Notes under the pieces: generated by a model
Seen by the model: the letters and a program-made list of their open reading frames with translations, nothing else
Database searches by the model: none
Told to the model about the DNA's origin: nothing
Shown: positions 31,743-40,437 of the stretch, piece by piece
How positions within the stretch are numbered: the stretch's first letter is position 1
How the letters are laid out: each line of letters begins with the position of its first letter
Made by a program: the position numbers and the translations under genes
Source of the DNA: DATEVL01 sp035471625
GTDB lineage: Bacteria; Chloroflexota; Anaerolineae; Anaerolineales; E44-bin32
Direction of reading: 5' to 3'
Length of the DNA stretch: 43,409 nt
Assembly: GCA_035471625.1 (NCBI GenBank)
Contig: DATIPT010000024.1
Location: forward strand, 1-43,409

Positions 31743-33240
31743 CTGATGACTCCGGGAGAGGGATGCGGACGGTCAGTCGAGTGCCCTGTCCCGGCACGGA
31801 GGCGATCTGTACCTCGCCGCCCCACGGACTGACCCGCTCCTGCATGCCCAACAGCCCCAGGCCACGCATTTCGACCCCGGGCGGCGTCTGAGCAAGGGAT
31901 TGGACATCGAATCCGACGCCGTCGTCGATGATCTCGCCCTCGAAGATACCTCCCGTGAGGCGCATATGAAGACGGATCTGGCGGGCACGCCCGTGCCGAT
32001 GGACGTTGCTGAGGCCCTCCTGGAAGATGCGGAAGATCGCCGTTTCCATCTCGCTCGGCAGTCGCTCGGTCAGACCGTCGGCGTCGATTTCGATCTGGAC
32101 ACCGGTGTCCTCGAACAGGCGCTCGGCATGGGCCCGGATGGCCGGAGCGAGGCCGAGGTCGTCGAGCCCGGCCGGTCGGAGGGAGAGGATCACGCCGTAG
32201 ATCCGGTCGGTGGCGTCGGCGATGAGGACGCGGGCCCGCTCCAGAGCCCGCTTGGCTTTCGGGGAAGCCCCGGGCTCCTCCTGGGCGATGACTTCGAGCT
32301 GCATGGCGGCCCCGGCGAGGTCCTGGCCGAGATCGTCGTGGAGATCGCGCGCCACCCGCCGACGCTCCTCTTCCTGGGCCGTGGTGAGCCGAAGGAGCAA
32401 CTGGCGCCGCGCTTCGGCCTGGGCCTGCAGTTGATCGGAGAGGTTGAGGTTCTCCTGCTCCTCGGCGTGGATCCGGTGGGTCATGGCGTTGATCGATTCG
32501 GCCAATCGGCCAATCTCGTCGGGGGACCGAACCGGGGTTTCGACGTCGGCCTGGCCGAGCCCGAATTGGCCAACGGTCTCGCGAATGGTCTGCACAGGCC
32601 GGATCACAAAGCGGCTGACGAAGAGGACCGTCATCAGCATGACGAGGGCGATGGTGAGCGCCGGCCACAGGACGTGCTCGCGCAGATCGATCGCCAGCGG
32701 GTCGTCGACCGAGGTCATCGCAAGGTCAATCAAGAGCAATCCGTTGAGGCTCTGGGTCGGCTCGTGGCAGGCGTGGCACTCCGGCCGGTTTTCAATCGGA
32801 TTCATGCTGCGGAAGACGCGGCCCTCTCCCGGGAGGTCGACGATGACGCTGTTGGGTCGCTCCTCGGGCGGCAAGCGGTGGCAGGGCTGGCAGGTCGGGT
32901 CGCCGTTATCGAGGATCTGGCCGACGTTCTCCCGCCCCGGGGCCATCGCCACCCGACCCGCGGGATCGAGGATGGCGATCGCGTCGATTGCCTCGCCCTC
33001 GCTGATGGCGTCGATCGTGTGCTGGAGGCCCTCCAGGTTGCGGTTGAGCATCTCGTTGCGCAGGCTGTTCTCGACCGCCTGGGTGGTCTGGCTGGCGAGG
33101 AGCAGCAACGCTTCCCGGTGGGCTTCCTCGTGCCGGGCGAATTGGAAATAGCTGGAGAGCCCCAACAGGGCGATAAGGGGCAGAAAGAACCCCAGGGCGA
33201 ACTTGGCACGGAGGCTGCGTCGAATGGCGTGAAGGATCAC
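31732..33240 (-). CDS. NarX-like sensor kinase with two c-type heme motifs
   Basis: A 502-residue membrane sensor. Two membrane helices (about 12-33 and 190-212) flank an extracytoplasmic domain with CQPCH at 117-121 and CHACH at 155-159, so two covalent hemes are expected. A HAMP linker (about 212-265), a coiled coil, a HisKA_3 helix with His301 in RRRVARDLHDDLGQDL and an ATPase domain with NVHRHGRARQI and GLGLLGMQERV follow. It would sense redox state or a heme ligand and phosphorylate the adjacent NarL-type regulator. GTG start at 33240 without a clear ribosome site. The kinase family (HPK7, NarX/DegS) is clear; the signal is not. Confidence 0.93.
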   Translation of the reverse strand: MILHAIRRSLRAKFALGFFLPLIALLGLSSYFQFARHEEAHREALLLLASQTTQAVENSLRNEMLNRNLEGLQHTIDAISEGEAIDAIAILDPAGRVAMAPGRENVGQILDNGDPTCQPCHRLPPEERPNSVIVDLPGEGRVFRSMNPIENRPECHACHEPTQSLNGLLLIDLAMTSVDDPLAIDLREHVLWPALTIALVMLMTVLFVSRFVIRPVQTIRETVGQFGLGQADVETPVRSPDEIGRLAESINAMTHRIHAEEQENLNLSDQLQAQAEARRQLLLRLTTAQEEERRRVARDLHDDLGQDLAGAAMQLEVIAQEEPGASPKAKRALERARVLIADATDRIYGVILSLRPAGLDDLGLAPAIRAHAERLFEDTGVQIEIDADGLTERLPSEMETAIFRIFQEGLSNVHRHGRARQIRLHMRLTGGIFEGEIIDDGVGFDVQSLAQTPPGVEMRGLGLLGMQERVSPWGGEVQIASVPGQGTRLTVRIPLPESSDGR

Positions 33241-33356
33241 AGGGCCTGGGGACAGTCTCCGGCTCGGCGAGCAGAGCCGGACGGAACCATGCTCGACTGT
33301 TGCCTCATTCTACCCCGCTCGCCGCAGGCAGGCGGCTCGATCGCGGCCCCAGGGCG

Positions 33357-33926
33357 CTACGAGCCTGCGACCGAGAGAAGCCGGCCGGTGCCGATCCCCC
33401 ACGCCGGGAGCAGGATAGCTCCGATCAAGAATCCGACCGCCACCAGCGGGTGCTGCATCCCCCCGAGGAAGAACCACCCGATGGCCGTCAGGACGAAGCT
33501 GAGGCCCCCGAGGATTCCGACCCATCCCAGCCAGGTCGGAACCTGACCGCCGGAAAGCTGTGCGCCCTGGGTGATCGCCAGCCACAGCCCGATCAGGGCG
33601 CCCATCGCCAGGACGGCGCCCAGGGTCTGCTCGAAACGCACGACGCCCACGACGAGCAAGGATTGCAGCACGGCGAAGACGAGCATCGCCAGGACACCGA
33701 CGATCGTCACGATCAGGACCGCCGTCGATCCCGCTGGCCGCAGAGCCTGATGGGTGGCCAGGGCGACCGGGATCAGGAACAGGAATTGGAAGACGCTGAT
33801 CAGGTCGTTGATCGGTCCGAAGATCCCTACTCCGGCGAACATGATCATCAGGGTCACGGTCGAAAGGATCGAGGCGACGGCGAAGAGATAGGCCGACAGC
33901 GCGGCGTTGCGGATCAAGACTTCCAT
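33357..33926 (-). CDS. Small polytopic membrane protein, unknown
   Basis: A 189-residue protein with about six hydrophobic helices and few polar loops. The sequence begins MEVLIRNAALSAYLFAVAS; a loop LATHQALRPAGSTA and a GQVPTWLGWVGILGG segment resemble DUF4386-like or related stress-associated membrane proteins, but I cannot name the family firmly. AGGAGG lies 4 bases before the ATG. It stands alone between the kinase gene and another small membrane protein. Confidence 0.7.
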   Translation of the reverse strand: MEVLIRNAALSAYLFAVASILSTVTLMIMFAGVGIFGPINDLISVFQFLFLIPVALATHQALRPAGSTAVLIVTIVGVLAMLVFAVLQSLLVVGVVRFEQTLGAVLAMGALIGLWLAITQGAQLSGGQVPTWLGWVGILGGLSFVLTAIGWFFLGGMQHPLVAVGFLIGAILLPAWGIGTGRLLSVAGS

Positions 33927-34005
33927 TAGGCCTCCTGGGGTCAGACAGCCCGGGCCAAGGGTCGCCCCTCAGCCCGGGTGGGCGGACGGATTTCCGAGGC
34001 GCCGA

Positions 34006-34626
34006 CTAGCCGGAGCGCCCGCGGAGGTAGAGCCAAACGCTCGTGACGGCCAGCCACACGGGCACGAGAAACACCCCCATGTAGCCGAACGGCGAAAGCA
34101 ACAAGATCGTCAGGACGACACTGATCCAGCAGAACCAGGCGGGAAACGCTCCGCGGCGCAGTCCAACAACGGCCGTGGCGGCGATGGTGACCGCCAGGCC
34201 GATCCCAAGGAGCACACCCTCGATGTTGGTGGCGAGGTCGTAGAGCGTGACGGCGCCGACCGGATCGAGGCCGCCCAGGGCTCCGGCGCGAGTCCCTGCA
34301 ACCTGGAGGGTCAGGAAGCCGATGCCGAGCCCAACCCCGGCCGCCACCCCGCCGGCAAGCGCCAAACCGGAGAGGCGCGTCCCCTGTTCGTGGCGGCGAA
34401 GCTCATCCATCAGGCTACCGGCGAACCAGATCAGGAAGAACGACGACAGGGTTCCCAGGTAGCCTCCGATCGCCACGTTGCCCGCATTGGCTGCGATCGC
34501 GCCGGCGATCTTCTCCGCCGGCGGCATGTACTCGACCAGGCCAACAACCATCGCTGCGGCGATCATCAAGATCACACTCAGGAGTCCGCTGAGCGGGGCC
34601 AACCGTTCCAGAGCTGACTTCTGCAT
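34006..34626 (-). CDS. Small polytopic membrane protein, unknown
   Basis: A 206-residue protein with about six helices. The polar loop EYMPPAEKIAGAIAANAGN after helix 1 and SLMDELRRHEQGTRLSG after helix 2 occur in a widespread group of uncharacterised actinobacterial and Chloroflexota membrane proteins. A strong ribosome site (AAGGAGGAG) lies 7 bases before the ATG at 34626. It is similar in layout to the previous gene, so the two may be distant relatives. Function not known. Confidence 0.75.
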   Translation of the reverse strand: MQKSALERLAPLSGLLSVILMIAAAMVVGLVEYMPPAEKIAGAIAANAGNVAIGGYLGTLSSFFLIWFAGSLMDELRRHEQGTRLSGLALAGGVAAGVGLGIGFLTLQVAGTRAGALGGLDPVGAVTLYDLATNIEGVLLGIGLAVTIAATAVVGLRRGAFPAWFCWISVVLTILLLSPFGYMGVFLVPVWLAVTSVWLYLRGRSG

Positions 34627-34679
34627 CCTCTCTCCTCCTTGGCTGGGACGTGCGGCGGATCCGTTGGCCCGACTCGCGT

Positions 34680-35306
34680 TCACGTCGGGGCCCCCTCCGG
34701 GAATGGCGTGCTGTTCCTCGTCATCAGGTAGACGGCCCACCCGCGAATGAATCCTGTGCTCAGAGTCTCCCCGGCGTATCGCTCGATGTCGAAGTACGGG
34801 CGGAAGCGGGATTCGGCTTCCCCGGGGCGGAGGGCCATCCGGGCGTGCAGGATCTGCTCCCACCGGCGAGGCTCCCATTCGAAGGCGAAGAGCAGGATCC
34901 GGCTGCCAGGGTGGGTCAGCGGCAGGACGTTCCGGATATAGCGATCGCGATCGTTGGGGTGGAGGTCGTCGAGGGTCCCGTAGTCGACCAGCAGGTCGAA
35001 GGTCCCGTCGACGTGCTGCAGGCGGGTCAGGTCGTCCTGGACGAACTCGACCTCGACCCCGGCCTCCTGTGCCCGCCGACGGCCGAGCTCGATCGCTCCG
35101 GCGGCGAAGTCGACACCGGTCACCCGGAACCCGTGCTGGGCCAGGAAGATGCAGTTCCAGCCGGTTCCGCTTCCGAGGTCGATAGCCCGGCCTGGGCGGA
35201 GACGCCCGCTCTCCACGAGTTGCATCAACTCGGTGCGAGGGCCGCCGTCCCAGGGGACGCGGAAGTAGCGATATCCGAGATTGTAGAGGAAGCGCGCTAT
35301 CCCCAC
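34680..35306 (-). CDS. Class I SAM-dependent methyltransferase
   Basis: A 208-residue Rossmann-fold methyltransferase. Motif I is AIDLGSGTGWNC (about 41-52), followed by VTGVDFAAGAIELG and the acidic VEFVQDDLTRL; FDLLVDYGTLDDLHPNDRDRY is motif IV with an unusual acidic run. The family resembles TehB/thiopurine-type methyltransferases. GTG start at 35306 with no clear ribosome site. The substrate is unknown. It is separated from the next methyltransferase by 151 bases. Confidence 0.85.
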   Translation of the reverse strand: MGIARFLYNLGYRYFRVPWDGGPRTELMQLVESGRLRPGRAIDLGSGTGWNCIFLAQHGFRVTGVDFAAGAIELGRRRAQEAGVEVEFVQDDLTRLQHVDGTFDLLVDYGTLDDLHPNDRDRYIRNVLPLTHPGSRILLFAFEWEPRRWEQILHARMALRPGEAESRFRPYFDIERYAGETLSTGFIRGWAVYLMTRNSTPFPEGAPT

Positions 35307-35457
35307 CGCGCTGCCTGTCTCTGCGCCCGGACCGGGCTGACGGCCGGCCGCGCAGGGTCAGGTAGAGCCCTCACCGCGAATTACCTCCCTTGCGCGTCCT
35401 AGCATAGCAGATTTCGCCGGCAGGGCATGCGGCGAGCCGTCGAGGGGGGATTGGGGC

Positions 35458-36234
35458 TCAGGCGGTGGTGGGACGGACCGCCCGCGTGGCGACGAACGAG
35501 GCGATGTGCTTTGCCAGCGGATGCGCGCGGTCGTAGTCTTCGAAGAAGCCGGTCAGCACGAAGCCGGCCTCGAGCTGGCCGCCGATCTGGTCGTCGAGCG
35601 AATGGCCGAATTCGATCGTGTCGTTCGCCTCGAGGAAGCGCCGGCGCTCGTCTTCCGTCGGGCCGGTCAGATCCGAGTAGGGGATGCTGTGGCAGACGAC
35701 GAGTTCGCCCTTCTCGGCGCGGGCCCAGTCGAAGATGAACTGCAGCGGGTTGACGAAGCCTGCCAGGAGGGCCCCTCCGGGACGGAGTACGCGGAAGGCC
35801 TCGCGCCACACCGGACGGATCTCGGGGACGAACAGGTTTGAGACCGGGTGAAAGATCAGGTCGTAGGACTGATCAGGGAAGATCGAGAGGTCGCGCATGT
35901 CGCCCTCGATCGTCCGTAGGTCCAGGCCGTCGCGGTCGGCCACCAGGCGGTCCTGCGCCAGTTGGCGTGGTGAGTTGTCGAAGCTGGTGACCCGCGCCCC
36001 GGCGGCGGCCAGGATCGGGGCCTGCTGCCCGCCGCCCGAGGCCAGGCAGAGCACGTCGCGGCTGGTGAGATCGCCGAACCACTCGCGCGGCACGGGCCTG
36101 GTAGGGGTGAGCACCACCTGCCACTCGCCCCGCTGGGCGGCGGCGATGACCTCCGCCGCGACTGGGACGGTCCATTCGTTGCCGCCCTCGACCTGGCGGT
36201 CCCAGGCGGCCCGGTTGTGGGCGCGGATATCCAC
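35458..36234 (-). CDS. Class I SAM-dependent methyltransferase (UbiE/COQ5-like)
   Basis: A 258-residue methyltransferase. It starts VDIRAHNRAAWDRQVEGGNE, typical of a common bacterial subgroup, then has motif I DVLCLASGGGQQAPILAAAG, DNSPRQLAQDR, EGDMRDLSIFPDQSYDLIFH and the VLRPGGALLAGF strand. The glycine-rich motif reads ASGGGQQ instead of GxGxG, as is usual in this subgroup. GTG at 36234 has GAAGGG 4 bases upstream and lies 8 bases after the preceding stop, so it is co-transcribed with the membrane protein gene. Substrate unknown. Confidence 0.87.
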   Translation of the reverse strand: MDIRAHNRAAWDRQVEGGNEWTVPVAAEVIAAAQRGEWQVVLTPTRPVPREWFGDLTSRDVLCLASGGGQQAPILAAAGARVTSFDNSPRQLAQDRLVADRDGLDLRTIEGDMRDLSIFPDQSYDLIFHPVSNLFVPEIRPVWREAFRVLRPGGALLAGFVNPLQFIFDWARAEKGELVVCHSIPYSDLTGPTEDERRRFLEANDTIEFGHSLDDQIGGQLEAGFVLTGFFEDYDRAHPLAKHIASFVATRAVRPTTA

Positions 36235-36242
36235 CGGACCCT

Positions 36243-38255
36243 TCACTTGCCGGCGCACAGCAGCTCCAGGACCTCCCCGTATTCCGCCTCGGTCAGGCCT
36301 GGAGCGGCGGTACCCGCGATCTGGTCGCACAAGTCATGACGAAGGCTCTCATCGTGCCGCAGGTACAAGGAGACTTGATGTGCCGCATCGGCATCTCCGC
36401 CGGCGACGAGCGCTTCCAGGAAGGGCAACCACTCGGAAAGATCCGTCGGCTTCAGCCCGCGGTCGAGCACCTCGCGGGCGAGGGCGGTAGCTCCGTTCCA
36501 ATCGGCTCTCTGTCGCGCCAGCGATACCTGCTGATAGTAGTAGCACCAGCCGTGGCTTGGCTCGGGGCCGAACAGCTGTGGGACCCGAGGGGGTGAGGCG
36601 GAGACGTCGACTCGACTCACGTCGGAGTACCGACCAAGGGCGCGGGCCAGGCTCGAGGCCTGGCGCGGGAACTCCGCCCGCCGGCCGTCGAGGAGATGGA
36701 CACAGGAGAGCACCGTCGGGCGGAGAGCGACGATCACCTTGCCGAAATCGCGGGGATACTCGATGATCTTGCGCATCCCGCGTTCATCGCGAAGTCCCAA
36801 TCGGACCTTCTCGGCCGTGGCTTCGTCGAAGACCTCGGAACCGACGAGGAGCCGTCCCGGCCGATCCGCATAGATCAGATTCGCCGGGCCCCAGGCCTCG
36901 TAGTCCTCATAGAACCCCTCGTCGGGTAGCTCCGCCAGGAGCACGGTCTCCGCTACGAATTGGGGGGCGCGCCAGGAGAGTTGCCACCAGAGTTGTCTCT
37001 GGTCCTCCCAGAACGTGGCCCAAGCGGAGCCGTTCAGGGCGTGCGTGAAGACGCCGACTCCCACCAGGGTCAGGGCGAGGGCGCGTCGCAGGCGCGCGCT
37101 TGTCACAAAGAGTCCAGCGCCGACGATGACGAGCGCCATCCCCAGGGTGGCGTGGAGGGCGTAGCGATCGAAGCCGCTCTCCCACCGGACGTCGCGCCCG
37201 GCGAAGATCACGGGCAACAGGCTGCCGACGAGGGAGACGGATCCGACCAGGACCATCTCCAGCCGAAGATCCTGGGCTTCCCGGTCGGCCGAAGTGCCAC
37301 GACCGCGGATCCAGCGAAAGGCGAGCAGACATCCGGCGATTCCGGCTCCGGCGAGGAGCACGGCGAAGAGCACGGGTCGGTATTCGATGACGTCGCCGTA
37401 CTGGTAGGGGGGGATGACCCATCCGCCGACGATGACCTCGCCGAGATCCTTGACGAGTTCTACGATACGAATGAAGAGCAACCGGAGAGGATTGGCGGTA
37501 TAGGCCTGGGCAAGCGCCGGGAGGTCGGTCGCGCCGCGTTGGCTTTCAAAGAAGAAGGCTCGCCACAGGAGGTTGGCGAGGATGACGCCGGCGTACGGGA
37601 GCCACTGCCGGACGACCCAGCCGATCTGCCGGCGTCGGCCCATCGCCCGATCCCGCCAGGCGAGCAAAGCCAGGATGGCGAGGCGCGTCGCTTCGAGGCC
37701 GATCATGTACTCATAGAGAAGTTGATAGGCCAGGGCCGTCGCCAGGGCGAGCAGCGTCAGGACGACGCGCGCGCTCCGGCGGCGGGCCAGAATCGCCCAC
37801 GCCGTCAGCGCCAGGGAGGCCACCGCCAGCAGGTAGGTCGTCAACTGGTTGGTGAAGGTCATGGCGTTCGGCTGCTGGAGGAAGCCGGGGTAGATCAGGA
37901 AGAGGCTTGCGGCCAACGTCGTGGCCGCGGGGCGGGAGGGCCAGAGCGCCCGGAACAGCCCGAGGGCGAAGACCGCCCCAAGCCAGCGCAAGGTGATGGC
38001 GTAGATCTGCCAGGCGATCGCCGAATCACGGAAGATCGAGTAGGTCAGGGAGAATAGCCAGCCGACGATCGGGCGGTCGATCGAGAACATCTCGACGATG
38101 CTCGACGGCCCGTACACTTGGCCGGCCCAAAGGACGTACCAGTCGTCGCGGTAGAAACCGAGCTGCCGGATCCAGGGACCGTAGGCCAGGATGGCGAGGA
38201 AGGCGAGGAGCCCGATGGAGGCGGCGAGTTGGAACCTGCGGTGCGAGCTGCCCAT
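36243..38255 (-). CDS. Large polytopic membrane protein, GT-C glycosyltransferase-like
   Basis: A 670-residue protein with about 10-12 helices in the first 420 residues and a soluble C-terminal domain. After helix 1 the loop reads LGFYRDDWYVLWAG; an acidic pair in this loop (xDDW) is the usual catalytic site of GT-C enzymes such as the PMT/ArnT superfamily. A second loop has IDRPIVGWLF. The C-terminal part (LADGFYEDYEAWGPANL... region to the end) contains a helical, possibly TPR-like stretch ending VLELLCAGK. It probably transfers a sugar from a polyprenyl carrier outside the membrane. The acceptor is unknown. Confidence 0.75.
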   Translation of the reverse strand: MGSSHRRFQLAASIGLLAFLAILAYGPWIRQLGFYRDDWYVLWAGQVYGPSSIVEMFSIDRPIVGWLFSLTYSIFRDSAIAWQIYAITLRWLGAVFALGLFRALWPSRPAATTLAASLFLIYPGFLQQPNAMTFTNQLTTYLLAVASLALTAWAILARRRSARVVLTLLALATALAYQLLYEYMIGLEATRLAILALLAWRDRAMGRRRQIGWVVRQWLPYAGVILANLLWRAFFFESQRGATDLPALAQAYTANPLRLLFIRIVELVKDLGEVIVGGWVIPPYQYGDVIEYRPVLFAVLLAGAGIAGCLLAFRWIRGRGTSADREAQDLRLEMVLVGSVSLVGSLLPVIFAGRDVRWESGFDRYALHATLGMALVIVGAGLFVTSARLRRALALTLVGVGVFTHALNGSAWATFWEDQRQLWWQLSWRAPQFVAETVLLAELPDEGFYEDYEAWGPANLIYADRPGRLLVGSEVFDEATAEKVRLGLRDERGMRKIIEYPRDFGKVIVALRPTVLSCVHLLDGRRAEFPRQASSLARALGRYSDVSRVDVSASPPRVPQLFGPEPSHGWCYYYQQVSLARQRADWNGATALAREVLDRGLKPTDLSEWLPFLEALVAGGDADAAHQVSLYLRHDESLRHDLCDQIAGTAAPGLTEAEYGEVLELLCAGK

Positions 38256-38490
38256 CGGGCCAATGATACTCGCGGGCCGCCTCGACCGCCCCGGCCGCCC
38301 ATTCGGCGGGTCCGCAAGACGGTTCTAGCGTAACTCTAAGGCTTCTGTAAGGGGAATCGGCCGATGGGCGTGATAGCATTCGACGCTCGTATCCCGGGCC
38401 GGAACGCAGTCCGGCTGGTCTGGGACGCCTCTTGGCGCGCCTATCCCCTAGGGGTAGCGGGCCGGATCGACAGCAGCAATAAGGTTTGTA
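38256..38490. promoter_or_regulatory. Divergent intergenic region
   Basis: A 235-bp spacer between the minus-strand GT-C-like gene and the plus-strand ABC gene. It must carry both promoters, but I find no confident -35/-10 pair. A perfect 10-bp palindrome CCCCTAGGGG lies at 38445-38454, 37 bases before the ABC start, a possible operator. ATAAGG is a weak ribosome site before ATG 38491. Confidence 0.35.
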
Positions 38491-40437
38491 ATGTCGGGTC
38501 AAGCAGAGAAGCCGATCCTCCAGGTCAGGGGTCTGTCCAAGGAATACCGGACAGGTGATGTGCCATTCCTGGCGCTCGACGAGGTCGACCTGGAGATCCG
38601 GCCCGGCGAGTTCCTCGGGATCACCGGGAAATCGGGAGCCGGCAAGACGACGCTCCTCAACCTGATCTCCGGGATCAGCCCGCCCACCTCGGGCGCGATC
38701 CGCTACTTCGGGACCAACGGAAACGGTCGCACGAACGGGCACGCCCTGTCGATCCATGAACTGAAGGAAGACGACCTGGCCCGCTGGCGCGGCGAGAACC
38801 TGGGCATCGTCTACCAGTCGTTCGAGCTGATGCCGTCCCTCACCCTGATCGAGAACGTGATGCTCCCGCCGGACTTCTCCGGCGACTACCGTCCGGGCGC
38901 CAGCCGAGAACGGGCCATCGAACTGCTGGACCTGGTGGGGCTGGCCGAGCATGCCCACAAGATCCCGGCGCACATCTCCGGCGGCCAGAAGCAGCGGGTC
39001 GCCATCGCCCGGGCCCTGATGAACGACCCTGCTCTGATCGTCGCCGATGAACCGACCGGCAATCTCGATACCGTCACGGCCGAGACGATCTTCCGGATCC
39101 TCGAGGGGCTGACGGAACGGGGCAAGACGGTTGTGATGGTGACGCACGACGAGAGCCTGGCGGGTCGCTTCTCGCGCCGTCTGGTGATCACCGATGGTCG
39201 GCTGAGCTCCCCATCCGGCAATGGATCGGGGACGTCTACCGTTCCGCCGACCGCCAGGCCCGCAGCCGTCCCTTCCGGGACCTCGGTCTCGGGGGAGCAG
39301 GTTGCCGCCCCGAATCGACGTGCCATTGCGGTCGAAACCCCTCCCCACCCGGCCCTGTTCCTGGAGGGGGTGACCAAAGTCTACGAGGGACCCGCCGGCC
39401 GGTTCACGGCGCTGAAGTCGGTCGACTTGCAGCTGGACTACGGTCAGTTCATCTCGGTCGTGGGGAAGTCCGGCAGCGGGAAGTCGACCCTGATCAATAT
39501 GATCTCCGGGATCGATCATCCCACCTCGGGCAAGGTGCTGGTGGGTGACCATGCCATCTATGAGATGAGCGAGAGTCAGCGAGCCCAGTGGCGCGGTCGG
39601 AATCTGGGGATCGTCTTCCAGTTCTTCCAATTGCTGCCGACGCTCAGCCTGCTCGAGAACACGATGCTGCCGATGGACTTCTGCAACATCTACCCGTTCG
39701 CCGAGCGCCCGGACCGGGCGATGGAACTGCTTCGGCTGGTCGGGTTGGAAGATCAGGCCCACAAGCTTCCGGCCTCGGTCTCGAGTGGGCAGCAGCAGAG
39801 CGCTGCGATCGCCCGCGCCCTGGCGACCGATCCGCCGATCATCCTGGCCGACGAGCCGACCGGGAACCTCGACTCCCGCTCGGCCGGCGTGATCCTCGAT
39901 CTCTTCGAGAGCCTGGCGACGCAGGGGAAGACGATCGTCATCGTCACCCACGATCCGGCGATCACGCGGCGGACGGATCAGACCGTGATCCTCTCGGATG
40001 GGGAGATCGTCGATCAGGCGATCGCCCGGGCGCTGCCGTTCCTCAGTCACCCGCAGATGTTGGTGGCGACGCATGGCGCACGCAGGCAGACGTACTTGCC
40101 GGGGTCGCCGATTCTGAGCCAGGGTGACGCCGTCGACAGCTTCTTCATGGTCGCTCGGGGCGAGGTCGAGATCCTGTTGCGCAACGGCGAATGCGGCGAG
40201 ATGCGCCTGGCCCAGCTGGGCGAGGGCCAGTTCTTTGGGGAGGTCGAGCTCACGCACGGCGGCGGCTCGATCGCCAGCGTCCGGGCGGGGTCCGGCGGAC
40301 CGGTCGAATTGGCGTCGTTGCCCAAGGCTGAGTTCCTCCGCCTGATCGAGACTTCGTCGCAGGCGCGCCGCGTCCTCGAAGACGCGGCCGACTCGCGCCT
40401 GGGCGAGAACCGCCGGGCGCAGAACGGCGGATGCTGA
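38491..40437 (+). CDS. Tandem ABC ATPase fused to a cyclic-nucleotide-binding-like domain
   Basis: A 648-residue fusion. The first MacB/LolD-type ATPase (about 8-235) has Walker A GKSGAGKTT (46-54), signature ISGGQKQR and Walker B LIVADEPTG. A Ser/Pro-rich linker of about 45 residues follows. The second ATPase (about 285-515) has Walker A GKSGSGKST (about 325) and Walker B IILADEPTG, but its signature reads SSGQQQSAA instead of LSGGQxQR. The C-terminal domain (about 520-640) resembles a Crp/cNMP-binding barrel: ILSQGDAVDSFFMVARGEVEI and GEGQFFGEVELTHGG. The permease gene overlaps by 7 bases. It likely powers an FtsX-type system for extrusion or lipoprotein handling, with regulation through the C-terminal domain. 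Confidence 0.92.
   Translation: MSGQAEKPILQVRGLSKEYRTGDVPFLALDEVDLEIRPGEFLGITGKSGAGKTTLLNLISGISPPTSGAIRYFGTNGNGRTNGHALSIHELKEDDLARWRGENLGIVYQSFELMPSLTLIENVMLPPDFSGDYRPGASRERAIELLDLVGLAEHAHKIPAHISGGQKQRVAIARALMNDPALIVADEPTGNLDTVTAETIFRILEGLTERGKTVVMVTHDESLAGRFSRRLVITDGRLSSPSGNGSGTSTVPPTARPAAVPSGTSVSGEQVAAPNRRAIAVETPPHPALFLEGVTKVYEGPAGRFTALKSVDLQLDYGQFISVVGKSGSGKSTLINMISGIDHPTSGKVLVGDHAIYEMSESQRAQWRGRNLGIVFQFFQLLPTLSLLENTMLPMDFCNIYPFAERPDRAMELLRLVGLEDQAHKLPASVSSGQQQSAAIARALATDPPIILADEPTGNLDSRSAGVILDLFESLATQGKTIVIVTHDPAITRRTDQTVILSDGEIVDQAIARALPFLSHPQMLVATHGARRQTYLPGSPILSQGDAVDSFFMVARGEVEILLRNGECGEMRLAQLGEGQFFGEVELTHGGGSIASVRAGSGGPVELASLPKAEFLRLIETSSQARRVLEDAADSRLGENRRAQNGGC

Noticed and set aside
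31900..33546. 548-residue plus-strand frame opposite the sensor kinase
   Set aside because: Shadow of the kinase; the minus frame has hemes, HAMP, HisKA_3 and ATPase motifs.
38364..38558. 64-residue plus-strand frame before the ABC ATPase
   Set aside because: Overlaps the ABC start in another frame, no ribosome site, no recognisable domain.
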